Assembly: GCF_040892545.1 (NCBI RefSeq)
Contig: NZ_CP156079.1
Location: 2,267,501-2,331,500, forward strand
Length of the DNA stretch: 64,000 nt
Reading direction: 5' to 3'
From: Paracidovorax avenae
GTDB lineage: Bacteria > Pseudomonadota > Gammaproteobacteria > Burkholderiales > Burkholderiaceae_C
The first letter of the stretch is position 1; each line of letters begins with the position of its first letter. Below the pieces are notes generated by a model. That model had not been told where the DNA came from. It saw only the letters and a program-made list of their open reading frames with translations, and did not search any database. Shown in pieces: positions 20,114 through 26,663 of the stretch. The translations under genes and the position numbers were made by a program.

Positions 20114-20796
20114 TGGCGGACATGCCTCCCTTCCCCTCGCGTGTGAGCGCGGTGCTGTTCGACCTCGACGGCACCCTGGTGGACAGCGCGCCGGATCTCG
20201 CCGCGGCCGCCGACAAGATCCGCACGGACCGTGGCCTGCCCTCCCTGCCCCTGGCAGATTACCGGCCCATGGCGGGCGCGGGTGCGCGCGGAATGCTCGC
20301 CGTGGCGCTCGGCATGGCGCCCGACCACCCCGATTTCACGGCTTTGCGGGAAGAGTTCTTCGCCAACTACGAGGCCTGCATCCATGACCGCACGACCGTG
20401 TTCGACGGCGTGGAGGCGCTCGTGGAGCGGCTGGCCCGGGCGCGCGTGCCGTGGGGCGTGGTCACCAACAAGGCTGCGCGCTTTTCCGTGCCGCTGACGG
20501 AGGCGATCCCCATGTTCCGCACGTCCGGTGCGCTGGTCAGCGGCGACACCACGCCCCATGCCAAGCCCCATCCCGCGCCGCTGCTGGAAGCGGCTGCCCG
20601 GCTCGGCGTCGCTCCCGGGGAGTGCATCTACGTGGGCGACGACGAGCGCGACATCCTCGCGGGGAACGCGGCCGGCATGGGCACGGTCGCCGCACTGTAC
20701 GGCTACCTGGGCAACCACAAGGAGCCGGCGCTCTGGGGAGCGCATTGCTCGATTAAATTTCCCCTGGACCTCTTGCAATGGCTCCCGGCAGCCTAA
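20113..20796 (+). CDS. gph: Phosphoglycolate phosphatase, HAD family
   Basis: HAD-superfamily hydrolase expected to remove phosphoglycolate. The 227 residues show motif I LFDLDGTLVDSAPDL with both catalytic aspartates, motif II VVTNK, the lysine in HAKPHPAPL, and motif IV YVGDDERDILAGNAAGM. The family often sits next to ubiG in Comamonadaceae and Burkholderiales. The ATG overlaps the ubiG stop. HAD phosphatases of this type overlap in sequence with MupP-type and other sugar-phosphate phosphatases, so the substrate is an inference. The 3' end of the gene holds the likely ssrA promoter. Confidence 0.88.
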   Translation: MADMPPFPSRVSAVLFDLDGTLVDSAPDLAAAADKIRTDRGLPSLPLADYRPMAGAGARGMLAVALGMAPDHPDFTALREEFFANYEACIHDRTTVFDGVEALVERLARARVPWGVVTNKAARFSVPLTEAIPMFRTSGALVSGDTTPHAKPHPAPLLEAAARLGVAPGECIYVGDDERDILAGNAAGMGTVAALYGYLGNHKEPALWGAHCSIKFPLDLLQWLPAA

Positions 20797-20799
20797 AAT
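20772..20799 (+). promoter_or_regulatory. Candidate ssrA promoter
   Basis: A -35-like CTTGCA (20772-20777) and -10-like TAAAAT (20794-20799), separated by 16 bases, place transcription start near 20807-20809, where the mature tmRNA begins. The promoter overlaps the last codons of gph. This is pattern matching only. Confidence 0.5.
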
Positions 20800-20808
20800 G
20801 GAGGGTCT

Positions 20809-21187
20809 GGGGCTGCCCTGGTTTCGACGTGGGTTCGGAATCGGTGTGGTGCATGTCGAGCTTGAGTGGCGCTCGTAAATCTGCATTCAACAAACCAACT
20901 GCAAACGACGAACGTTTCGCACTCGCCGCTTAAACACCGGTGAGCCTTGCAACAGCACGCTGACGGGCTGGGCAAGGGGGCCGCAAGGCCTCCCGGCTGC
21001 AAGGTTATTCACGTCAGCTGGCCTCCTGCCGGGTACCTTGGTATGGGGCGAGATCCAAGGGTGCTGGCCTTCCTTGCAGCGTGCGACTGCGCGGCTTGGA
21101 AGGTGAGATCCAAAACAGACCGCTAAACATGTAGATCTGCCCGAAGAAGGCTTGCGGACGCGGGTTCAATTCCCGCCAGCTCCACCA
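20809..21187 (+). ncRNA. ssrA: Transfer-messenger RNA (tmRNA)
   Basis: Rescues stalled ribosomes with SmpB. The 5' end GGGGCTGCCCTGGTTTCGAC is the conserved tmRNA opening. It pairs with the 3' acceptor CAGCTCC just before the encoded CCA at 21185-21187, including one G-U pair. The T-arm is seen in GCGGGTTCAATTCCCGC. The tag-coding segment at 20901-20933 is followed by sequence rich in stem-loops, as expected for pseudoknots. The 3' end has served as an integration site: a degenerate copy of the last 33 bases occurs at 23088-23120. Confidence 0.97.
20901..20933 (+). CDS. tmRNA proteolysis tag reading frame
   Basis: Ten codons then TAA inside ssrA encode ANDERFALAA, the tag added to trapped nascent chains, ending in the ALAA degron recognised by ClpXP-type proteases. 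There is no start codon because translation resumes on the tmRNA at the first codon. This tag sequence is typical of Comamonadaceae and related betaproteobacteria. Confidence 0.93.
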   Translation, partial: ANDERFALAA

Positions 21188-21190
21188 CAC
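21155..21190 (+). repeat. ssrA 3'-end attachment site, copy 1 (in functional ssrA)
   Basis: The 36 bases covering the T-arm and acceptor end of tmRNA recur at 23088-23123 with three mismatches (AA to GG in the T-loop, C to A near the acceptor). Similarity continues through the terminator and into the 3' end of an integrase gene in both places. This is the arrangement left by tyrosine-recombinase elements that integrate into ssrA and restore its 3' end. Confidence 0.8.
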
Positions 21191-21195
21191 AGGAC

Positions 21196-21237
21196 ACCGC
21201 CACACACTGGAAGCCCCAGCGTGTGGCGGTTTTTTTA
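21196..21237 (+). terminator. Intrinsic terminator of ssrA
   Basis: Perfect 10-bp stem accgccacac/gtgtggcggt around a 15-base loop, followed by a T run (21230-21236). It lies 8 bases after the CCA end of tmRNA. A degraded copy of the same hairpin follows the second ssrA end at 23131-23168. Confidence 0.88.
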
Positions 21238-21268
21238 TGCCCTGTGGGGTCTGGTGGTGTCCTGAAAT

Positions 21269-21289
21269 TCGCACCGATTTCGCACCGAT
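21269..21289. repeat. Paired 11-bp-spaced direct repeats, site 1
   Basis: TCGCACCGAT occurs at 21269-21278 and again at 21280-21289, an 11-base period, directly after the stop of the integrase remnant and 82 bases after the tmRNA CCA. The same pair recurs twice more in the scar (23040-23060 and 23200-23220). Tandem short repeats beside an integrase gene and its attachment core are what arm-type recombinase or excisionase sites look like; that role is inference. Confidence 0.55.
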
Positions 21290-21545
21290 CTAAGACCCAC
21301 CTACCACGCGCAACTCCGGCGCCGGCATCTGGTAGTCCTCGCGGATGAACTTGCCGTAGGTGCGGAAGACCATCTGCACGTCCTCGTGTCCGAGCTGGGC
21401 GGCCACGTACCAGGGGTTGTGGCCGGCCGTCAGCAACGTGGAGGCATAGGTGTGGCGAACCTGGCAGGGGTTCCAGTAGTCGATCACCAACCTCAGCAGC
21501 CAGCGCGAGAGCGACTGCGGATAGCAGTTGGTCAAATATCACTCC
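21290..21545 (-). pseudogene. Truncated tyrosine-recombinase integrase, C-terminal end
   Basis: Only the last 80 or so residues of a phage-type integrase remain. They retain the catalytic C-terminal boxes: arginine in PCQVRHTYASTLL, histidine in AAQLGHEDVQ, and the tyrosine nucleophile in FRTYGKFIRED. A TGA stop lies just upstream of TNCYPQSLSRW, and no N-terminal half is present; the sequence changes abruptly to AT-richer DNA near 21545. With the arm-binding and core-binding domains gone it cannot act on its own. It points towards ssrA, the usual orientation for an ssrA-specific integrase, and identifies the surrounding DNA as an old integrated element. Confidence 0.85.
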
Positions 21546-21664
21546 GAACTTTCTACTTCCTGACAACTGGGGAGGAAATGTCTATCACTGTGCCAATTTC
21601 GATGACAAATAATTTTCCAAAAATGGAACGAATCGAATAGTCTTGTGAAAATAAAGGAGAAGTT

Positions 21665-22414
21665 ATGAAGTTTGGAAAATTGGCAATGGCTGTTGCTTTT
21701 GGTGGGGTCGCATTCGTCTCTAGCGCACAAGCTGCTGGCTATTTTGGAGCGCCGAACAAGAGGACTGTGGAGGGGTGGGCATGCAACCCCAGTCTGCCTA
21801 ATTATCAAGGGTGGTTACACTTTTACCGGGATGACGGGAAAGTCCTTGGCGCAGCCCAAGCCAACATTCAGAGGGAAGAAGCGGTCGGTGCGGCTTGTGG
21901 AGACGGAGGTGCGCACGGATTTCAAGGGGCCCTGGACTACCCCTCTGAATATCTCGACAACAAGTGGCATACAGTTCGTGCCTATTTTCTGAATCCAGAT
22001 GGTTCTAATTTTGAACTTCAAAATTCCGTTGAGGTTCTTTTCGATGGTGGACCGCAGCCCTATGTGTTCACTTACCAAACCACTCCTGCATGCGTGAATC
22101 CGAGTCCTTACTTTTCAATACCTGGTTGGTTGTTGTACAGCAGCCCTCAAAGCTTCGAAGCTTGTGGCACTGCATATATTAACCCTTTGACCTTTGTATA
22201 CGTCGGCGATCCCGCTATTCCAGTAGGAACGGAAACTGAATTTTGCGCCGACAACGTTTCTGTCACCAAGTTGCCGTCTAACTGGCAGGTCATTGGCAAC
22301 GGAACTAATGGAGTTTGTTTGAAGCACGCCGATTGGTCTCAGCTTCCACCCAATCCTCCAGTCTTCGGAAACTTTACATATTACCAAAGACTGAAAATTC
22401 GGAAGGTTCAATAA
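21665..22414 (+). CDS. Predicted secreted cysteine-containing protein of unknown function
   Basis: A 249-residue protein with a clear signal peptide (cleavage after SSAQA, about residue 23) and a ribosome site AAAGGAG seven bases before the ATG. The mature part has six cysteines (40, 78, 143, 167, 194 and 218), enough for three disulfides. Residues about 25-128 (TVEGWACNPS, GWLHFYRDDG, REEAVGAACGDGGAHGFQ, WHTVRAYFLNPDG) resemble a beta-sandwich module found beside catalytic domains in secreted hydrolases. I recognise the pattern but cannot name a family with certainty. The second half shows no motif I know. Base composition and codon choice are visibly AT-richer than the neighbours. It is the only intact gene between the two ssrA ends, so it is probably cargo of the integrated element. 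Confidence 0.75.
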   Translation: MKFGKLAMAVAFGGVAFVSSAQAAGYFGAPNKRTVEGWACNPSLPNYQGWLHFYRDDGKVLGAAQANIQREEAVGAACGDGGAHGFQGALDYPSEYLDNKWHTVRAYFLNPDGSNFELQNSVEVLFDGGPQPYVFTYQTTPACVNPSPYFSIPGWLLYSSPQSFEACGTAYINPLTFVYVGDPAIPVGTETEFCADNVSVTKLPSNWQVIGNGTNGVCLKHADWSQLPPNPPVFGNFTYYQRLKIRKVQ

Positions 22415-23034
22415 CTTTCGTCATGCAAATGGCGATAGGGCGGCAGTAGTGAAATGGCACGGTGCACGCACCATTGCGCGCCTGTTACTGGGGCGCACTG
22501 GCTTGGAGGAATTTGCTGTCAGCCAGACAGTGCTGCAACTGGAATCCACGCTACCCCGCTGGTGTTCGCAGGCTGCGCGGGCGCGCCGCGTATGGAGATC
22601 ATGGGGTTGCGGGTGCGCGTGCTTGTGGAGTGTCGCAAGCCTGTGCCGGCCCGGCTGGCTATGCTCCCGGAGGTACTAGGCTCCCTGTCCGGGAGTGGCT
22701 GACCGATGACCGCGCCGCGGATCGCCCGGCGATCCTCGTCAAGGGGCTACGTGCTGAGCCGGGCCGAGGACAGGTTTTTGCGGGTAGGCGTTGGCATGCG
22801 CCGACCAATGCGCCTGGACAGCTTGAACGAGGTTCTTGTAGATATTGGGCTTGATTGATTTTCAGCTGCGTGACGCCTGTTGGATCCAAATTCCTCCTTG
22901 GAACATCCCTGGAGGAGCTGCAGAGGTGGAGCCGTCAGCGCGGAAATGCGGGTCTGCCCGGGGGGCTCGACCCCCTGGCCACGGTTACAAAAAATGGAAC
23001 GAATTGCCGGTGTTTGGCGTTTCGCCGAGGGGCG
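22415..23034. other. Gene-free interval inside the integration scar
   Basis: No convincing intact gene is found on either strand. GC content returns to chromosomal levels at about 22440. The interval contains one short coding remnant (22739-22861) and a GC-rich hairpin GGGGGGCTCGACCCCC at about 22960-22975. Short open frames here are proline/arginine/serine-rich and look like noise. Confidence 0.6.
22739..22861 (-). pseudogene. C-terminal fragment of an unidentified gene
   Basis: On the minus strand about 40 codons read as ordinary protein: IKPNIYKNLVQAVQAHW, followed by AYPQKPVLG and a stop at 22739-22741. The frame is closed just upstream by TGA, so this is a broken tail with no start. Amino-acid composition and local continuity look real, in contrast to the other frames here, but I do not recognise the family. 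It is probably residue of an earlier element or a deleted neighbour. Confidence 0.35.
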
Positions 23035-23039
23035 GAAAT

Positions 23040-23060
23040 TCGCACCGATTTCGCACGGAT
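23040..23060. repeat. Paired 11-bp-spaced direct repeats, site 2
   Basis: TCGCACCGAT at 23040-23049 and TCGCACGGAT at 23051-23060 (one mismatch). The surrounding 22 bases (23035-23056) are identical to 21264-21285. This copy lies upstream of the second ssrA end rather than downstream, so it may be the last trace of a further insertion or the right end of the first element. Confidence 0.5.
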
Positions 23061-23087
23061 GACCCAGACTCCGCGTAAATGCGCGGT

Positions 23088-23123
23088 CGGACGCGGGTTC
23101 GGTTCCCGCCAGCTACACCACAC
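23088..23123 (+). repeat. ssrA 3'-end attachment site, copy 2 (degenerate)
   Basis: Matches 21155-21190 in 33 of 36 bases, followed by a decayed copy of the ssrA terminator hairpin (cgccaca/tgtggcg, 23132-23162, then TTTTTT) and by integrase 3'-end sequence. It marks the far boundary of the first element, and the near boundary of a second one, in a tandem integration at ssrA. Confidence 0.75.
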
Positions 23124-23199
23124 AAAGGCACCGCCACACACCGGACATCCCGGCATGTGGCGTTTTTTAACCTTGCAGGATCCGGTGGTGCGCAGGAAA

Positions 23200-23220
23200 T
23201 CGCACCGAATTCGCACCGAT
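23200..23220. repeat. Paired 11-bp-spaced direct repeats, site 3
   Basis: TCGCACCGAA at 23200-23209 (one mismatch) and TCGCACCGAT at 23211-23220, again with an 11-base period. The distance from the second ssrA CCA-equivalent (80 bases) nearly equals that at site 1 (82 bases). Confidence 0.5.
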
Positions 23221-23320
23221 CCGCGAGGGACTCACCACGCGCAACTCCAGAGCGGGCCTGGGTCCTCGCGGATGGATTTCCCGTAGATGCGAATACCAGC
23301 TGCACGTCTTCGTGGCCGGG
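23221..23320 (-). pseudogene. Second, more decayed integrase C-terminal remnant
   Basis: The DNA after the second ssrA end still encodes, in shifting minus-strand frames, pieces matching the first integrase tail: PGHEDVQLVF, then IYGKSIRED, then ALELRVV. The last corresponds to PELRVVGGS in copy 1. At least two frameshifts and loss of everything upstream make it non-functional. It shows that two related elements entered ssrA in the same orientation. Confidence 0.6.
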
Positions 23321-23594
23321 TGGGGAACGCGTTCGGCGGTGTCGATGTGCAGGCCGGTCTGGAATCGAAGGGAATCAGCCCATCGTCGATGGAGCCGGTG
23401 AAGCGCCGCTGGGCGATTTCGCGCGCTGTACTGACAGAGATTGCTGCAACGCGAAAGATATAAAGGATGTCGCCTGCCCGGAGGGCCCGCAATGCGCCAG
23501 TTCCCGTGCCCCAGCGAAAGCCGAACGGTTCGAGCGACCTGGACAGACCGGCGCGGAACGGCCACAGGCGAATCACGCAACCACGGGAGAGTCA

Positions 23595-24332
23595 ATGGAA
23601 AGATTCAACGGAAAACGCATCCTGATCACGGGGGGGACCAGTGGAATAGGCTTGGCTGGAGCCCGGCGCATCGTGGCGGAAGGAGGCAAGGTCCTCGTGA
23701 CGGGAATGACTGAAAGCCGCCTGGAATCCGCACGGGCAGTTCTGGGGCCGGGCGCACTGGTGTTCAGGAACGATGCAGCTGAACCCACTGCCAAAGCGAT
23801 TGCCGACACTGTCTCTTCCGCCGGCCCGCTGGACGGCCTCTGGCTCAATGCAGCCTACGCAAGCCTGAGTGCTCCCGAGGAGATTGACGCCGCAGAATTC
23901 GATCGCATGATGGCTACGAATGTGCGAGGGCCCATGCTTCAATTGGCCGCTCTCTCGCCCTATCTTTCGCCGGGTGCCTCGGTCGTGGTCACCTCGTCCA
24001 GCTCTACGTACGAGGGGGCGGCGGCAACCGGTCTCTACGCTGCCACCAAGGGAGCCGTCATCGCGATGGCTCGGTCGTGGGCTTCGGCGCTGGCGCCACG
24101 GGGTATTCGTGTCAATACGCTGGTGCCAGGTCCAGTCGATACAAATTTCAGAAGCTTCCTCCCGGATGAGGCCCGTGACGGCTTCGAGAAATTCGTCATA
24201 GATCAAGTTCCGCTGGGGCGGGCGGGCACGCCAGACGAGGCAGCAGCGGTTGCTCTCTTTCTCCTCTCATCAGAAGCCTCATTTGTGACGGGAAGCCAGT
24301 ACGCCGTCGATGGCGGGCTTGTAATGCACTAG
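23595..24332 (+). CDS. SDR-family oxidoreductase
   Basis: Classical short-chain dehydrogenase/reductase, 245 residues. The cofactor motif is ITGGTSGIG (11-19), with the NAA variant of the NNAG strand (LWLNAAYA). The catalytic serine region is SSSS (134-137), with Tyr148 and Lys152 in GLYAATKGAV and the C-terminal DGGLVMH. Asp is absent after the second strand (VLVTGMTESRLE), which tends to favour NADP(H), an inference. The ATG at 23595 follows GGGAGAG by seven bases. The substrate cannot be read from the sequence. It lies just outside the decayed ssrA element and could be accessory or core. Confidence 0.9.
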   Translation: MERFNGKRILITGGTSGIGLAGARRIVAEGGKVLVTGMTESRLESARAVLGPGALVFRNDAAEPTAKAIADTVSSAGPLDGLWLNAAYASLSAPEEIDAAEFDRMMATNVRGPMLQLAALSPYLSPGASVVVTSSSSTYEGAAATGLYAATKGAVIAMARSWASALAPRGIRVNTLVPGPVDTNFRSFLPDEARDGFEKFVIDQVPLGRAGTPDEAAAVALFLLSSEASFVTGSQYAVDGGLVMH

Positions 24333-24626
24333 CCAGGTCCTGGATTCAAGCGGGCGTGCGAATGGCTGAAATACGGTCTGGCCACCGTGTTTTGCCATTT
24401 GGCTGCCCCGCAAATTCAGAACCTCGGCGGCATTGAGGTGCTGGTGCAGATTTTCATCCACGGAGCCTCTGCACCTCGCCATCCTCGCGCCCGCGGCGGT
24501 GGCGACATATCGCCTGGCGGCTTCACTGTATATTGGTGCAACCGGCCGACGGGCTTCGGACCAGGCCATCGGCAAAATGGCTCGAAGCCAACTCCCTTCA
24601 TCTTGATTGCAGTCCTGGTCGACTGC
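24333..24626. other. Intergenic stretch before the GDSL hydrolase
   Basis: 294 bases without a supported gene. The plus-strand frame of the next gene remains open through most of it, but the encoded residues (proline, histidine and arginine-rich) do not look like a protein domain. No terminator with a T run is seen after the SDR gene. Confidence 0.5.
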
Positions 24627-25217
24627 ATGAGGACGTTCATGGGCAAATTAGACGACCTCCTGTGCCGCGTGTTCGGTTACCGCTGTCCGCTGACGGTCGA
24701 ACTCAACGGAGACAGCCTGCTGCACGGCTATGGTGTCCCGGTCACCCCTGTGCAGCGCATCCAGGCAGCCCGGCCGCGGTGGAAGCTGGATGACCGCACG
24801 GCCAATGGGTTGCGCATGGAGACCGCCATCCAGACGTTTCCTTCCGAGCCGCACACGGCCAGGATCATCGTGATCGCGCTGGGCGCCAACGATGCTTTCG
24901 GCATGGTGCCTGCCGATACCTATCGGGCGAATCTCGAAGAGGCGGTGAGCGTGATACGCGCGGCCCGCGCGCGGCCGGTTTTCACGGGGCTGGCGCGCAT
25001 GCCCGCCGACCGTTTTCCGGCGGAATGGATCGCCAACTGGGAAGCGCTCAACGCCGTGATGCACGATATCGCGCAGCGTGACGGCATCGAGCATGCAGGC
25101 TGGGATGCCGACTACCGGGGGGAACAGGATCTCCAGCCCGATTTCGTCCATCGCTCGCAGGAGGCCAGCGACCGTTTCGCTGAATTGCTGATCGCCGCCA
25201 TCGAGCGCGCGGCGTAG
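24627..25217 (+). CDS. GDSL/SGNH-family hydrolase
   Basis: Small esterase/lipase-type hydrolase, 196 residues from the chosen ATG. Block I is VELNGDSLLHGYG with nucleophile Ser30; block III is IALGANDAFG with Asn88. Block V is PDFVHRS with Asp172 and His175 completing the triad. The block II glycine is less clear. No signal peptide is present, so it is probably cytoplasmic, unlike many relatives. The start is uncertain between 24627 (MRTFMGKL) and 24639 (MGKLDDLL). The substrate is unknown; it ends one base before the convergent tctE stop. Confidence 0.78.
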   Translation: MRTFMGKLDDLLCRVFGYRCPLTVELNGDSLLHGYGVPVTPVQRIQAARPRWKLDDRTANGLRMETAIQTFPSEPHTARIIVIALGANDAFGMVPADTYRANLEEAVSVIRAARARPVFTGLARMPADRFPAEWIANWEALNAVMHDIAQRDGIEHAGWDADYRGEQDLQPDFVHRSQEASDRFAELLIAAIERAA

Positions 25218-26663
25218 TCAGCCCGCTTCCGCCCGTGCCGAGGTGGGCAGGTACACGCAGGCCGTGAGGCCGCCCCCCGGAGTCTGCTCCATCTGCACGC
25301 GGCCTTTCATCAGTTCCACATAGCGGGCCACGATGGCCAGGCCCAACCCGGCGCCCTGGCCGAGCCGCTGGGCCTGCTCGCCCCGGGTCCAGCGCTGGGG
25401 CTGGCGCAGGTCCAGGCCGGTGTCCACGCCCGGGCCGTTGTCAGCCACGCGCAGCACGGCCCATGGGGCCGACTGCTCCAGGGTGACGGTGATGCGTGGC
25501 GGCTGGCCGCGGCCGTAGCGCAGGGCGTTGTCCAGCAGGTTGTTCAGGATGCCTTCGATCAGCCCGGCCTCGCCACGCACGGCCACGGGCTGGTCCAGGC
25601 CCTCGGCGCCCAGGTCCACGCCGAGTTCGTCGGCGCGCGGCAGGTAGCGCAGCAGCACCTTGCGCACGAGGGCTTCCAGCGCAACGGTCTGCAGGGGCAG
25701 GGCGATCTCGCCTTCGGCCGCGCGCGCCAGGGCGAGCAACTGGTTCACGGTGCGGCTCGCGCGCTGTTCCGCGTCGGCAATGCCCTGCAGTTCGCTGCGC
25801 CAGACGGCAGGGTCGTCCTGGGCCAGTGCGTTGGCGGCCTGCGCCCGGATGCCGGCCAGTGGCGTGCGCAGTTCGTGGGCCACGTTGCCGGCGAATTCGC
25901 GCTGGGCCTGCAGACCCAGGCGCACGCGGGCCAGCAGGCCGTCCAGGGCCTCGCCCAGGCGTTGTACATCGCTGGTGCGCGCCTGCGCGGTCAGCGTGCC
26001 GGGCAGGGGCTGCAGGTCGGCCGCGTCGCGCTGTGCCATGGCGTCCTGCAGGTCGGCGAGCGGCCGCAGGTCGCGCTCGATGCCGCGCAGCAGCCACGAA
26101 CCCAGCGCCACGAGCAGCCACAGCTGCGCCAGCACCGAGAACAGCAGCAACCGGCCCAGCAATTGGGCACGCTGCGACGTGGTCTGGGCCATCACCACGG
26201 TATAGGCCGGCGGGCCTTCGATATGCAGCGTGGCGCGCCGCAGTTCGCGGCCGTCCAGCACGATGTCGGAGAAGCCGTAGCGGTGGTCTCCGCCCCGGAT
26301 GCCTCCGCTGGTGCCGCCTGGCAGGCGGTCCGCGGGCAGGCTGTCATCGCCGCCCACGAACTTGCCATTGCCGTCCCACACGGCGAAGCGCACGGATTCA
26401 TGCTGGTCGAAGCGCAGCAGTTCCGCTTCGCGGGGCGTCAGGTCGAGGTGCAGCGGGCCCTGCGCGCTGCCACGCACGTGCACCGCCAGTGCGTGCGCGT
26501 CGTCGAGCAGTGCGCGGTCGAAGGCTTCGGCCACGAAGTGGCCGCCGACCACGAGCACGACAGCGCTGCCCAGGCCCCAGATGAGCAGCAGCGACAGCAG
26601 CACGTGGCGGCCGATGCGCTGGCGCAGCGCCGGTTTGCCGGCGGTGCGCGCGTCAGGAGGCAT
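25218..26663 (-). CDS. tctE: TctE-type sensor histidine kinase
   Basis: Membrane sensor kinase, 481 residues. Two membrane helices (about 21-45 and 172-193) bracket a periplasmic domain of about 125 residues. A HAMP-like linker follows, then the H box NVAHELRTPLAGIRAQ with phosphoacceptor His263. The ATPase domain shows the N box NLLDNALRYG, G1 DNGPGVD and G2 GQGAGLGLAIV. It overlaps tctD by 11 bases and is transcribed with it. Its position opposite tctBAC indicates that it senses the substrate of that transporter or of a related tricarboxylate system. Confidence 0.92.
   Translation of the reverse strand: MPPDARTAGKPALRQRIGRHVLLSLLLIWGLGSAVVLVVGGHFVAEAFDRALLDDAHALAVHVRGSAQGPLHLDLTPREAELLRFDQHESVRFAVWDGNGKFVGGDDSLPADRLPGGTSGGIRGGDHRYGFSDIVLDGRELRRATLHIEGPPAYTVVMAQTTSQRAQLLGRLLLFSVLAQLWLLVALGSWLLRGIERDLRPLADLQDAMAQRDAADLQPLPGTLTAQARTSDVQRLGEALDGLLARVRLGLQAQREFAGNVAHELRTPLAGIRAQAANALAQDDPAVWRSELQGIADAEQRASRTVNQLLALARAAEGEIALPLQTVALEALVRKVLLRYLPRADELGVDLGAEGLDQPVAVRGEAGLIEGILNNLLDNALRYGRGQPPRITVTLEQSAPWAVLRVADNGPGVDTGLDLRQPQRWTRGEQAQRLGQGAGLGLAIVARYVELMKGRVQMEQTPGGGLTACVYLPTSARAEAG

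Noticed and set aside
21014..21274. Minus-strand frame with SWRELNPRPQ-like sequence over ssrA
   Set aside because: WRELNPRP is the known false translation of a tRNA or tmRNA T-arm and acceptor end; the DNA is ssrA and its terminator.
21619..23004. 15-base match AAAAATGGAACGAAT at both 21619 and 22990
   Set aside because: It is short and A-rich, lies outside the aligned repeats, and could be chance; it is not used as evidence for element boundaries.
22855..23286. Overlapping plus-strand frames in the scar read as a possible small protein
   Set aside because: They cross the degenerate ssrA end and the terminator hairpin, and the residues follow those structures rather than any protein pattern.
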